From: Burkholderia sp. MS389
GTDB lineage: Bacteria > Pseudomonadota > Gammaproteobacteria > Burkholderiales > Burkholderiaceae
Reading direction: 5' to 3'
Length of the DNA: 64,000 nt
Assembly (NCBI RefSeq): GCF_016899425.1
Contig: NZ_CP045995.1
Span: 930,001-994,000 of the forward strand
The notes under the pieces were generated by a model. It did not search any database and was not told the DNA's origin. It worked only from the letters and a program-made list of their open reading frames with translations. A program made the translations under genes and the position numbers. Below, piece after piece: positions 17,651 to 26,648 of the stretch. Every line of letters starts with the position of its first letter. The stretch's first letter is position 1.

Positions 17651-19501
17651 TCACAGCCAGTCTCCCGTCTTGATCGTGCATGGATAGCGCCGGCTCGGGC
17701 CGCCCACGCCTTCATACAGCACCAGCCGCACCGCAAAATGGAAGCACGCATAGCGGCCGACGAAGCGACTGAGTACGTCGCCGAACAGCGCGACGTCGCC
17801 GGACCCGGCAAAACCCGACGGCTCGATACCCACGTTCACATTCACGATACGGTCGACGCGCGCCCCCACCCGTTCCGTTTCCTCATCGAGCCAAACGTGA
17901 TGAATCGCGTCGATGCGTCGCCGGTTATCGTCATCTCGCCTCCAGTCGTACAACGACAGCGCGCCGCGCAGCACATTCGCGTCCATCATGTTCAGCTCGG
18001 TTGTGCCCGCGCCATTGAAGTGAGAAATCACCCGCCAGTCATAATCGCCGCCGCGCGGCGGATACAGCGGCATCGTCAGGGCCGTCAAGTTGTGCACGCG
18101 CTCGACACCATTGAAGGTCGAAGCAGGCGTGGTAACCATCGATTCACGCAGCGCCATACGCGGCAAGCGCCCGTTGTTTGCCAACACCCGGACCGTTACG
18201 TGTCCGTCCGGCAAGCTGCCCGGGTCCTCCCACAGATGCCCGCCCAACGTCACGACCATCTCGCGCTGGCCCGTTACACCCTGCCGAATCGAAGCGTGGT
18301 AGTACCGATCCGGCGACTCGTGCCGCATCATCCCGCCGCGGTGCCGGAATGCCTTGATCGATTGATACGGGTATTGCCTGGCGGTGCGCGGATCGGTCGC
18401 CACCACCGACAATACATCGTACGGCTCGACGTGCTCGCCTGCGGAGGCCGGGGCGCGCACCGGATAGTCGCGATCATGCGCATTGGGACGGATTGCCTGC
18501 GCGTCCAGTTCGAGCAGATTGATCACCGGCGTGCAGAACAACCGGATGTTGTCCGCACAGAACGTGGCGTCACCGGGGATCCGGTCTCGAATCACGATTT
18601 CGAATTCAAGACGTGTTTCGCCCGGCGGCACGCTGGCCGCGTCGAAACCGCACAAATCCACGAAGTGGAACTTTTCGGGGAATGCGAAATATTCGAGCAT
18701 CGTCTGCTCGCGGTCGAGATCGACGTCGCGTACATCGAGGTCGGTCGGCCACAGTCGCGCGTGCGCGCCGAAGCCCGCCGCCTCGATCGTCATCGCCGGG
18801 CGCAGTTGTAGCTGGCCGTCTAGCAGGCGCGGCATGCGCACGCCGATCGACTCCACCTGGCGCGTGAAAACCGCGTACAGCGCCGATGCAGTCGGCCGGT
18901 CGCCATGCAGGTATAGCCGGATACGCGACAGGTCGTCCACCAACCGCTGCTCGCGGTGCAGCAGGTCGAACGCGAGCCGGATTACCGTAAGGCCGTCCTC
19001 GCGCATGCGCGCGCCCGCCTCGCGCACGTTGAGCGGTAGCAAGTGTATCGCCCGAGTGGTTCGATAGACACATATCGTCCCGTCCGGTCCGACCGGTGTC
19101 GAACGTACCTGCAACCCTGGTGGCAACGTATCGAGTATCCGCGCCTCGCCGGTGCGCGGCACGCACTCGAGGATGGTCAGCGACGGAATCGTACGGCCTG
19201 TATGCGGCCACAGATGATCGAGCAGTGGATCGGTGATTTCCGGTGCCGCGTCATCGAGCTTCATCCGCAGCCGGCTCGTGAGAAACGCGAAACCCTCGTA
19301 GGTCTGCTCGACACTGTCGTGGCGCGCGCCAGGCATCGTCATTCCCACACGGCGGGCGCCTTGTGGCTGGGACCTCGCGAACTCCTTCCCCGCCTCGCGC
19401 AGATAACGCATCTCCGCATCGAAGTAGCGCAGGTATCGATCGTCATCCGCACCGACACCGCTTCCTGCAGGCTTCGTCGGATTGTTCTTGTCTTCACTCA
19501 T
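17651..19501 (-). CDS. tssF: Type VI secretion baseplate protein TssF
   Basis: This 616-residue protein matches the TssF (ImpG/VasA) family, a wedge component of the T6SS baseplate. The N-terminal signature YLRYFDAEMRYLREAGKEFA and the motif EGFAFLTSRLRMKLDDAAPE followed by LLDHLWPHTGRTIPS are diagnostic. The usual PxIAxRL segment is divergent (QPQGARRVGMTM). Its ATG overlaps the tssM stop by four bases. TssF normally works with TssG in a fixed 2:1 complex and is encoded beside it; no tssG is present here. It therefore either borrows a TssG encoded elsewhere or acts as an alternative wedge for this VgrG. Confidence 0.88.
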   Translation of the reverse strand: MSEDKNNPTKPAGSGVGADDDRYLRYFDAEMRYLREAGKEFARSQPQGARRVGMTMPGARHDSVEQTYEGFAFLTSRLRMKLDDAAPEITDPLLDHLWPHTGRTIPSLTILECVPRTGEARILDTLPPGLQVRSTPVGPDGTICVYRTTRAIHLLPLNVREAGARMREDGLTVIRLAFDLLHREQRLVDDLSRIRLYLHGDRPTASALYAVFTRQVESIGVRMPRLLDGQLQLRPAMTIEAAGFGAHARLWPTDLDVRDVDLDREQTMLEYFAFPEKFHFVDLCGFDAASVPPGETRLEFEIVIRDRIPGDATFCADNIRLFCTPVINLLELDAQAIRPNAHDRDYPVRAPASAGEHVEPYDVLSVVATDPRTARQYPYQSIKAFRHRGGMMRHESPDRYYHASIRQGVTGQREMVVTLGGHLWEDPGSLPDGHVTVRVLANNGRLPRMALRESMVTTPASTFNGVERVHNLTALTMPLYPPRGGDYDWRVISHFNGAGTTELNMMDANVLRGALSLYDWRRDDDNRRRIDAIHHVWLDEETERVGARVDRIVNVNVGIEPSGFAGSGDVALFGDVLSRFVGRYACFHFAVRLVLYEGVGGPSRRYPCTIKTGDWL

Positions 19502-22500
19502 GGCTGGAAATCCGGTGGCAGCGGCGGCAGAAGCGGCATCGTCGGCACGGCACCCGCCTTGCCGACGACGAAAATGCGATCCGGCATGCGGAACCCGCGC
19601 AGTTTCAGCAGGTCGATCGGCCCGGCGCCGACCCGCGTACGCAATACGTACGACAACGGCTCGCTGCTCCCCGTGTTCCATGTAAGCCGATAGCGCGTGC
19701 CATCGAGCGGCTTGATGTCGGCCTCGCTCAGCAGACGCAGGAATGCCCAATCGCCGGCCGAATCAAATGCCTGTCGCAGGCCTGCGTCGCGCGTCTGCCA
19801 TGTGAGCCTCGCGTGCCCGTTCAGGCCGTTGCCGGGCCATGCCAGTGGGGTCCAGCGCTCCTGCTGATTGAAATAGACGATCCGCATGCCGTCGACCGAC
19901 AGTTCCGATCGCGTCACGTTCGGCGTCGGCAACGCCATCATTTCGAATTTCTGCCCCGCATCGGCCTGCGGGTAAAGCTGTACCCCAACCGTCGACAACT
20001 GCCGGACGGCGCTCAGGAACGTCGGATCAAACTGCAACGCCGGCGGTGCTAGTTCGCTGGGCGCCCAACGATCGCCGTCGAGCTTCATCACGCCGGCCAG
20101 TTGCGTCGTGATGAAGCGCGAAATCAATCCGGTATCGGGTCGTATATAGCGGCCGAACTCGGCGAAGGACGCATCGGCCTGCGTATCGAAGAACGGATAA
20201 CGGCCGCTCATCGCTGCGTTGAATGGTGCGGCAACACCGGCTCGCCATGCGTCATTCAAGCTCGCGGCAGCCGGTTGCAGGATCGTCTGCCATGCGGTTT
20301 CGAGCGGCTGCGCAAACACCGTATCGCCGAAGCCCGCCCACGCCGTACCCAGGCTCGCGGCCGTGAGCGCCGCGTCGTTGCGCGCCTGGGACAATTCCGA
20401 CAACTTGCCTTGAAACACGGTCTGGGCGAGCGAGCGCGCCATTACCTGAGCGTCCGGACTGCCCGCGATCTGCTGCAGCTTCAGCCGCATCGTCGTGACT
20501 GCCGTCAGGTAGCGCGACAAGCTGACACCGCTTAGCGCGATGTCGGCTGGCGTGGCGCGCTTCCCGTTTTCCGCGGCAGACGACGTGCCCGTATCGCCCA
20601 TCAGCACCAGCAGTGGACCAAACGGCTTGTTGAGCGGGTTGATGACGGTCGCCCCCGCCTGTTCGTCAGCCCCGATCAGGTTCTGCGCCTTTCTCACCAG
20701 GGTGTCGGCCAGCGCCTGCGACGGCCGTCCCGCTTGCGCCTGATACTGCACGGATTTCATCAGCGCGATCAACGGGGACGTCTGCGCGTCCGCCAGTCGA
20801 GAAAGCTGTTCGATCGCGCCACCGAGGTTGGACGTCGGTTGCCACTGCAGGCTATTGAGCATGCGCTGCCATGCCGCCGTGTACTCGCCAAAATACCGGG
20901 CCGTCAATCGCTGCTTCAGTTCCTCGGCTGCGCGTTTCTCGTCGTCGATCGCCGTGGTTTGGGTCATACCGTTCGCGAGCGTATTGCCGATCCTCTGCGA
21001 AATCTGCGAGCCGGACAACACCCAGTCACCGCTGATCCGGCGTTCATGCGACGCCTTGTCGATTGCCGAGGCGACCATGCCGTCCCACGCCGCACGCGTA
21101 TAGATCCCCGGGACGGTCTGTGATGCCTTGAACATTCCATGCGCATCTGCGCCATTCAGCAGCGTTTCGAGCGACGCGTCGGCGTATTTGTTTTTGACTT
21201 CGTCGAGGATACGTTGGTACACCGTGTCCTCCGCCGACGCGAGTCCCATTTGCGTGACCAGCATGTTGCGGGTCGAGGTCACGATGCGATCGTCCGTCGC
21301 TATCCGCCATTCGGGATGCGCTTTCAGGTGCTCGGCGTAGAAGCCTGCAAGCCGCCTGCCAGTATCGTCACGCTCGCCGAGCGGCATCTCGTCCGGCCGC
21401 GCCCATAGGGTGACGAGCGTACGCTTCAGAAATGCGGGCTCGGTGCGCGATGGCTCGCCGAGCATCAGATAAGTCTTGAGCGCGTTGTAGGTACTACGTC
21501 GCGTGTCCTGCGATTGCAGGCTATCGGCGCGTGCCTGATCTGCTGCCTTCAACACTTCCCCGATCGTTTGCACCACGGGCACCTGCAAGTTACGCGTCGC
21601 AGCGAGTCGGTACGGTTGCCAGAGACTGCCGAGAACATCGTCATTTCGCGACAAGCCGGCCCGCAGGTACCACGGGGCGCCATGCTGCTGCCGGTATTCG
21701 AGCCTTTCCATCAACTGTTGTAACGCCAGTTGCGCGCGCCAGGCGGCTGCGGTCTGCGGCCGCGCATCGACCGCCGCGCGCGCCGCCGCCTTCGCTTCGC
21801 GCATGAGTTGCTGGTTACCGACGAACGATGCGGTCATCCATGCGCACCACGCTATCGCCGCAATGGTCACGCCCATCGCTAGCACATCCGGCCAGTAGAA
21901 TCCGACCCGCCGGCCAATGCGTCGCCGGTTGGCGATAGCGCACCACGCGGGTAGCAGTGCAGCCGGTTGCGGCGGGAACTCGATCGGGATGTTCGTCACC
22001 CTTGTGCTCGCGTCCGCGGCGATCGGCACCGGCGTCGGCATCGCCGCTGTCGCCTCAAATATGGGAACGAACATCACGCCAGCCAGCGGCGCGCGCAGCC
22101 ACTGCGATGCATGAAGCGCTTGCCAGCCGGTAACGATGTGTTCGAGCCGTGTCCCGATGTATTGCGAGATTTCGGCTAGATAGCTGACCCGGGTGGGTGC
22201 TGTACATTGCTGCACGCCCGCGTCCGCCGTACCACGCTCGATCGCGGCAAGTTGATCGCGCAGGACCAGCGCCGGCTGCTCCCCCTTGTATGCCGCCCGC
22301 GGAAATGCACCGATCGCTTCGAACGTCTCGGCTCGATCGCCCTGCGCCGGCACGGCGTGCAGCAACGTGACAGGCGCGGCCCAGCCGATGTCGGCGGCCA
22401 GCGCGGCGAGTACGCGCGGCAATTCGACATCGCGCTCGTCCACGTGTGTGACGTGCACCACGCCGTCGACCGGCCGTCTGCTCCGCAGCTTACGGATCTG

Positions 22501-23040
22501 CCGGCGCCACACGCCCGCGTCGATGCCGTCCGGTGCTGCGTGCACGAGGATCGTATTGCCAACCGGCATCGCGCCCGCGCGCTTCAGGCCCGGCGCAACC
22601 TGATCGAGCAACGTGTCCGCGCCGTGCACCATCAGCCACGGTGAGCGGTATCGCCAGCGCCGGCCCTGCGATACCCGTAGTTCCTCGAACAGGCGTTGCA
22701 GACGGGCATCGCGTTTCAGCGGCTTCCGCATCTTTGTCGCGTCGCCGATGTCCCGCCGAAACATTCGTCCGGCGATGCCGTATGCGCCGATAAAAAACAG
22801 GCAGAGATGTATGGCGACGAAGACGATCAACGCGATGACGATGACGACCACCACCTGCATGCGCGCCCCACCGGGCGCGAGATCGAACAAGTCGCCGCGC
22901 GCCCATACAAGGCCGATCACGAAAGCCGCGACGATCAGCGCCGCAACCACCACGCCCCAGAGCGCAAGGCGTCCGGACGGCGGAGCCTCTGCAGCGCGCG
23001 CCGAGTCAAGCGATCGCAAAGTCAGTTTCGGATCGGTCAT
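19498..23040 (-). CDS. tssM: Type VI secretion membrane protein TssM (IcmF family), divergent
   Basis: This 1180-residue inner-membrane protein spans to the periplasm and forms the T6SS membrane core with TssJ and TssL. Two transmembrane helices lie at about residues 25-47 and 61-86 and a third at about 386-408, with the cytoplasmic domain between and a large periplasmic domain after, the IcmF layout. The cytoplasmic domain lacks a Walker A motif: where many homologues have GPPGSGKT this protein reads SPWLMVHGADTLLDQ. IcmF C-terminal motifs such as DVQYFxWPG-like stretches are only loosely kept. The start overlaps the preceding gene by 35 bases; a start 26 codons upstream is possible. No TssL is encoded nearby. 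Confidence 0.87.
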   Translation of the reverse strand: MTDPKLTLRSLDSARAAEAPPSGRLALWGVVVAALIVAAFVIGLVWARGDLFDLAPGGARMQVVVVIVIALIVFVAIHLCLFFIGAYGIAGRMFRRDIGDATKMRKPLKRDARLQRLFEELRVSQGRRWRYRSPWLMVHGADTLLDQVAPGLKRAGAMPVGNTILVHAAPDGIDAGVWRRQIRKLRSRRPVDGVVHVTHVDERDVELPRVLAALAADIGWAAPVTLLHAVPAQGDRAETFEAIGAFPRAAYKGEQPALVLRDQLAAIERGTADAGVQQCTAPTRVSYLAEISQYIGTRLEHIVTGWQALHASQWLRAPLAGVMFVPIFEATAAMPTPVPIAADASTRVTNIPIEFPPQPAALLPAWCAIANRRRIGRRVGFYWPDVLAMGVTIAAIAWCAWMTASFVGNQQLMREAKAAARAAVDARPQTAAAWRAQLALQQLMERLEYRQQHGAPWYLRAGLSRNDDVLGSLWQPYRLAATRNLQVPVVQTIGEVLKAADQARADSLQSQDTRRSTYNALKTYLMLGEPSRTEPAFLKRTLVTLWARPDEMPLGERDDTGRRLAGFYAEHLKAHPEWRIATDDRIVTSTRNMLVTQMGLASAEDTVYQRILDEVKNKYADASLETLLNGADAHGMFKASQTVPGIYTRAAWDGMVASAIDKASHERRISGDWVLSGSQISQRIGNTLANGMTQTTAIDDEKRAAEELKQRLTARYFGEYTAAWQRMLNSLQWQPTSNLGGAIEQLSRLADAQTSPLIALMKSVQYQAQAGRPSQALADTLVRKAQNLIGADEQAGATVINPLNKPFGPLLVLMGDTGTSSAAENGKRATPADIALSGVSLSRYLTAVTTMRLKLQQIAGSPDAQVMARSLAQTVFQGKLSELSQARNDAALTAASLGTAWAGFGDTVFAQPLETAWQTILQPAAASLNDAWRAGVAAPFNAAMSGRYPFFDTQADASFAEFGRYIRPDTGLISRFITTQLAGVMKLDGDRWAPSELAPPALQFDPTFLSAVRQLSTVGVQLYPQADAGQKFEMMALPTPNVTRSELSVDGMRIVYFNQQERWTPLAWPGNGLNGHARLTWQTRDAGLRQAFDSAGDWAFLRLLSEADIKPLDGTRYRLTWNTGSSEPLSYVLRTRVGAGPIDLLKLRGFRMPDRIFVVGKAGAVPTMPLLPPLPPDFQP

Positions 23041-24343
23041 GCTGAGTGTGTCCAGGCAACGAAGTTTCCTTCCCGTGGGTACCGGGAAGCACATGAATGA
23101 TGGCGGACTGCACGCCATCGACGATCAGTTGCGGCACGTCGACCGCACCGCATTCGATAGCGGCTGCGATGGAGAGCCAGCCGCTGGCATTGCCAAAATC
23201 CCCCACGATGTAGGTGAGGTCGTATTGCGCGTCGCTATTCGCAAGCGTCGCCAGGTTCGCGATGCGCAGTCCTTGGTTGCAACGCTTGACCGAACGCGTG
23301 GTCCAGGCACGCGTCACGGCATCGGAATCGGTGTCGCCCCAGATCACGGCATTCGCGAAACCGTATTCGATCTCGTCAGGCTTGCCCTCGACAGGACGAT
23401 GCAGGGACGCCATCACGGGCACCCCTTCCGGTAAGCGGTAGACGCCGGCATCGAGCAGCATCGCGACACATCCCTCCGTGTTGCCGGTCGGAGGCCATTC
23501 TTCATGCCATGCCGTTGCGATTACGAGCAGCGGGCATGCGTCGCGGGTGTCGAGCCATGCGTCTGCGACCAGCAATCCTTGGGAAGCCGGTGCGGCTGAC
23601 ACCGCAAGCAGCGGCAGACCGGCCAATTGCAACGCATCGTGCACTTCCTGCTCGCGCAAAGCTTCTTCGCCGGGTTCGGCCAGTACGCGCACTTTCGGCC
23701 AGTGGATCGCTTCGTAATGCGTGAGTGCCTGCAAGCTCGCTGCGATTGGTTCGAGCGCTTCGGCGATCCTGTAAGCCAACTGAGTAATGGGGTGATTTGG
23801 CAGCGCATCTTCTGACGCGTCAGTTTCGCTGTCGCCGGCCTCATCGATCTTGTCGACGTCGTCAGTCTCGTCGGATATTTCCAGTGGGTCGTCAAAACGG
23901 CAATGCTCGACGACTCCCGCGCCATAGCGAGGTTGTTGGGATCGCGGCAGACGCGCGCCGGCACGGATCGCCTCGACAAGCGTCTGGCCGTTCAAAGGCA
24001 AGCAATAACCGGCGCCAAGGACTCGAAGCGGTTGTTGCGCGACACGGACGCGCTCCGCCAGCCATCGATCGCGATGGAGATTGCGGTGGTATGCGCGGTA
24101 CCACATGGCCTCATAGCGTGCGCGTTCGATCGCGAACAGAAGGCCGAAAAGCCCGTTCGGGATACCAACGACGCAGAACCAGAACCAGGGGCTACCTGCC
24201 CGTTCACCCTTCGGCCAAGTCAGCAGGACAATCGCTGCTCCGGAAACCGCGCAGGCTAGCCACACGCAGAACCACCACGGCCACAAGCGTGGATGGCTCG
24301 GATAGGCGCTCGGGCGCCCCGCCTGGGAGAGGTCGACAGGCAT
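23006..24343 (-). CDS. Membrane-anchored protein with thiolase-like C-terminal region, T6SS-associated
   Basis: This 445-residue protein is not recognised with confidence. Two transmembrane helices lie at about residues 21-43 and 53-73. A basic juxtamembrane segment, an acidic linker (about 150-183, rich in Asp/Glu) and a globular C-terminal domain follow. In that domain NTEGCVAMLLDAGVYRLPEGVPVMA and YIVGDFGNASGWLSIAAAIE resemble the later motifs of ketoacyl-synthase/thiolase folds, but no catalytic cysteine is visible where AAPASQG stands. Its ATG overlaps the PAAR stop (TAATG) and its end overlaps tssM, so it is translationally locked into the T6SS operon. By analogy with VgrG-island adaptors such as DUF2875/Tla3 proteins it could load an effector; that role is inference. 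Confidence 0.6.
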   Translation of the reverse strand: MPVDLSQAGRPSAYPSHPRLWPWWFCVWLACAVSGAAIVLLTWPKGERAGSPWFWFCVVGIPNGLFGLLFAIERARYEAMWYRAYHRNLHRDRWLAERVRVAQQPLRVLGAGYCLPLNGQTLVEAIRAGARLPRSQQPRYGAGVVEHCRFDDPLEISDETDDVDKIDEAGDSETDASEDALPNHPITQLAYRIAEALEPIAASLQALTHYEAIHWPKVRVLAEPGEEALREQEVHDALQLAGLPLLAVSAAPASQGLLVADAWLDTRDACPLLVIATAWHEEWPPTGNTEGCVAMLLDAGVYRLPEGVPVMASLHRPVEGKPDEIEYGFANAVIWGDTDSDAVTRAWTTRSVKRCNQGLRIANLATLANSDAQYDLTYIVGDFGNASGWLSIAAAIECGAVDVPQLIVDGVQSAIIHVLPGTHGKETSLPGHTQHDRSETDFAIA

Positions 24344-24609
24344 TATTCGAAGTGAACGTTCGGTAACGACGAGAGCAATTGACAACCACATGCGCAGCGA
24401 TGGCCGTCCAGCGCGAATGGCTTGTTGTCGCGATCGGGAAACTTGTCGGCGCCTTCGTCGATGACGGTCGAGCCATGCTGCTCGCAGAATGCCTCGTCGC
24501 CCTTGCGGGCAAGCGGTTTGCCCATGAATGTCGTCCATGGTGAGCCACTGGTGACTTCGCCGCCGTGTTCGAGTTTGTCGCCTTTGCGGACGGGAGATTT
24601 CATATTCAT
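24343..24609 (-). CDS. PAAR domain-containing protein
   Basis: This 88-residue protein is a stand-alone PAAR tip that should cap the VgrG spike. It keeps the family pattern SPVRKGDKLEHGGEVTSGSPWTTFMGKPLARKGDEAFC..HGSTVIDEGA and ends with a Cys/His cluster (HRCACGCQLLSSLP) that would bind the zinc of the cone. It has no C-terminal toxin extension. GC content returns to the local norm here, just downstream of the low-GC immunity genes. Two ATGs are close together; the first is used. Its stop overlaps the next start by one base. Confidence 0.88.
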   Translation of the reverse strand: MNMKSPVRKGDKLEHGGEVTSGSPWTTFMGKPLARKGDEAFCEQHGSTVIDEGADKFPDRDNKPFALDGHRCACGCQLLSSLPNVHFE

Positions 24610-24641
24610 GCAGTCAGCTTAAATTAAGTCGGTTATGGCTT

Positions 24642-25100
24642 TTAAATTGACAATCTAGTAAAACACTTTTTAGGAGAGTTACGACTCCAATAGGTGCTAA
24701 CCAGGTAACGCCGATTTTTATCCACCACAAGGTTAAAAAACCCATCCCCACACGACGGAAACCTTTCCACAAACTCATAAGATGACGAAAAAAATGTAAA
24801 AATTCTATCGACGCTATACACACCCTTCCCATCGTCCATATACGACACCCGAAAGCCCGGCCGCCCACTAAAATCGTAACTATCCACTTCGATACTCAAT
24901 GGCTTTTCCGTATCAAAACTTACCATCCCGTATTTAACTCCACCGTCGCCCGACAACCTCCAAACCAAACTATCACCTTTTATTTTTACCGTCGCAACAA
25001 CACCCAGAGACGGAGAAAAAGTTTCCAAAAAATCGTCGGCATACGAAAAGAAAGACGCCGCGAGCATAACCACAGCCACCGAACCCTTGATTGCCATCAT
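24642..25100 (-). CDS. Secreted immunity candidate, XAC2610-like
   Basis: This 152-residue protein has a Sec signal (MMAIKGSVAVVMLAASFFSYA) and no lipobox, so it is probably periplasmic. The motif VDSYDFSGRPGFRVSYMDDGKGVYSVDRIFTFF resembles, from memory, the XAC2610 family of Xanthomonas, whose founding member is the immunity protein against a GH19-type lysozyme effector. The position downstream of a GH19-like effector agrees. Two cysteines (CGDGFF..., KKCFT) could form a disulfide. It is low in GC like its neighbours. GGGG lies about nine bases before the ATG pair. Specific inhibition of the linked effector is inference. Confidence 0.6.
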   Translation of the reverse strand: MMAIKGSVAVVMLAASFFSYADDFLETFSPSLGVVATVKIKGDSLVWRLSGDGGVKYGMVSFDTEKPLSIEVDSYDFSGRPGFRVSYMDDGKGVYSVDRIFTFFSSSYEFVERFPSCGDGFFNLVVDKNRRYLVSTYWSRNSPKKCFTRLSI

Positions 25101-25220
25101 AAATTACCCCAGACATCCCATGGCTTTCCGCCCCCATGCTTTCGGCAATAAAGATAATATCAGCGCAAATAAGATTGCAAAAATCACTCATTTACACACC
25201 ACAAAAATATCACCGACAAT

Positions 25221-25844
25221 TTATGCCGAATTCAACCATACAAAGAAAATCAAAAAACGAAATGACAAAAATAAATCCCTGAACACCCGCTCCCTCTCCC
25301 TATCTATCTTATACGTTCGATTCCCATAATACAGACGAAAAATAATCGAGCGCGCGTCGTTGCCAGCGATGAAAACTAGCTGTCTTTTTTGATACCCCAC
25401 ATCAATCGCCGCCGATTTTTCTGCTGAATAGCTTATTATATAAAGGTCACCACCTGACAACCGAATATGCTCCTGCGATACCACCTTAAATAAACCGTTT
25501 TGAGCCGCCCCTCCCACCGACTCGATTTTCGTCAGACTATCCGCTATCGGCGCTGCCTCGACGGTCAGAGAAAAATCTGTCAAAGCGCGCCAGTCGTCGG
25601 ACATGCGCGGCATAGCGCCAGTTCGTTTAAGCCCGAGCCGCCCCGTATATAGAAACGGTATGTAGCACTCGTCCTTTCCCAACGCGATGGTATGCTTCAC
25701 GTCGACATACTCAAAACCATTGGGAACCGCAAACGACAAATGACAATCAGCTCTCGAGACCCTCTCTGGCCCCTTGCCGCTCGCCGCACATACAAATGCC
25801 ATAAATCCCAAAATGCCCAGTCCAAGAAAGATGATTGGCCTCAC
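25221..25844 (-). CDS. Secreted hypothetical protein, immunity candidate
   Basis: This 207-residue protein of unknown family starts with a hydrophobic export signal (MRPIIFLGLGILGFMAFVCAASG); cleavage near residue 22 is expected. The start is GTG with GAGGAG very close upstream; an in-frame ATG at codon 15 would destroy the signal. Two cysteines (ADCHLSF and DECYIPF) fall in the first third and could pair. The body alternates hydrophobic and polar residues like a beta-rich periplasmic domain. It lies between two other secreted low-GC genes behind a peptidoglycan-hydrolase effector, which is the reason for proposing an immunity role. No similarity to the flanking candidates is evident by eye. 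Confidence 0.6.
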   Translation of the reverse strand: MRPIIFLGLGILGFMAFVCAASGKGPERVSRADCHLSFAVPNGFEYVDVKHTIALGKDECYIPFLYTGRLGLKRTGAMPRMSDDWRALTDFSLTVEAAPIADSLTKIESVGGAAQNGLFKVVSQEHIRLSGGDLYIISYSAEKSAAIDVGYQKRQLVFIAGNDARSIIFRLYYGNRTYKIDRERERVFRDLFLSFRFLIFFVWLNSA

Positions 25845-25858
25845 GACTCCTCAAATTA

Positions 25859-26015
25859 CTAATTTGCAGTCAGAGCTTGACACCACCCCATCAACGGACT
25901 TGTAAAAATTTCAACAAATCCATACCCCATCATTCTGCCACCTTGGATCAAGACTCGCTCCAATTGGGACCATACAGTAAGCGTTTTGCAGAATTTGAAA
26001 CCATGCCATCTCTCT
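25859..26015 (-). other. Possible coding fragment between immunity genes
   Basis: The 171-bp gap between two immunity candidates contains an open minus-strand frame that reads through from inside the upstream gene and ends GWCQALTAN. It has no convincing start or ribosome site. It may be a decayed piece of another immunity gene or chance in AT-rich DNA. Confidence 0.2.
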
Positions 26016-26648
26016 TTATTTTTTAAAAAGGCCGGCACAGACATCGTCCGCCACCACAACACGTCGATTATTTTTTATATCCCACACTCCGGGGTAGGAT
26101 GTTTCTGAACAATCCATTTCACCGGTTGGCGCCACATAGCGCCCATCGGGAGAAATAATCGATGCCCCCGCCTCACCACCACTGTTAAAAGCCGTACCCC
26201 TAAGTTCACTGAGTTTTTTTCCAGCGACATACGCCCCCTTCAAAGACACAATATTTTTGGAAGTACCGACACGCGCCACTGTCGCCAAATATGAAAATGG
26301 CTGCACATCAACGAAATCAAGTGCAACGTAAATTCCCTTCGATATATTTATATCTGACAGCACGCCAACGCGCGGCGGGATCGAAAGAACGTGAACAGCT
26401 ATTCCGGTTTGACACCGATCCAACTGACGCTTATCAACGTAAGTCGTCTCAGAAAGCATGACAGCGGATTTATCGAAACTCTCAATCGCGTAGCGCGGCC
26501 TCCTATCAAGTGAACATATTTTTGAATCACCTATTTTCAGCGAGGCCCCGGCTACCTCATAAGTGCTATCAGCATAAACACGACCGCCAATAGAAGCCAG
26601 CACGAGTGCAAGCAAATTTCGCCGAAGTTTACGCACTTTTACCTTCAT
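26016..26648 (-). CDS. Secreted hypothetical protein, first immunity candidate
   Basis: This 210-residue protein of unknown family has a twin-basic but Sec-like signal (MKVKVRKLRRNLLALVLASIGGRVYA). Five cysteines in the mature part (KICSL, DRCQT, MDCSE, DVCAG and others) suggest disulfides in an oxidising compartment. ISPDGRYVAP followed by GVWDIKNNRRVV resembles a single beta-propeller blade. Its ATG overlaps the effector stop as TAATG, with GGTGA upstream, so it is translationally coupled to the toxin. That is the strongest positional argument for it being the cognate immunity protein. Low GC content matches the toxin domain. Confidence 0.65.
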   Translation of the reverse strand: MKVKVRKLRRNLLALVLASIGGRVYADSTYEVAGASLKIGDSKICSLDRRPRYAIESFDKSAVMLSETTYVDKRQLDRCQTGIAVHVLSIPPRVGVLSDINISKGIYVALDFVDVQPFSYLATVARVGTSKNIVSLKGAYVAGKKLSELRGTAFNSGGEAGASIISPDGRYVAPTGEMDCSETSYPGVWDIKNNRRVVVADDVCAGLFKK

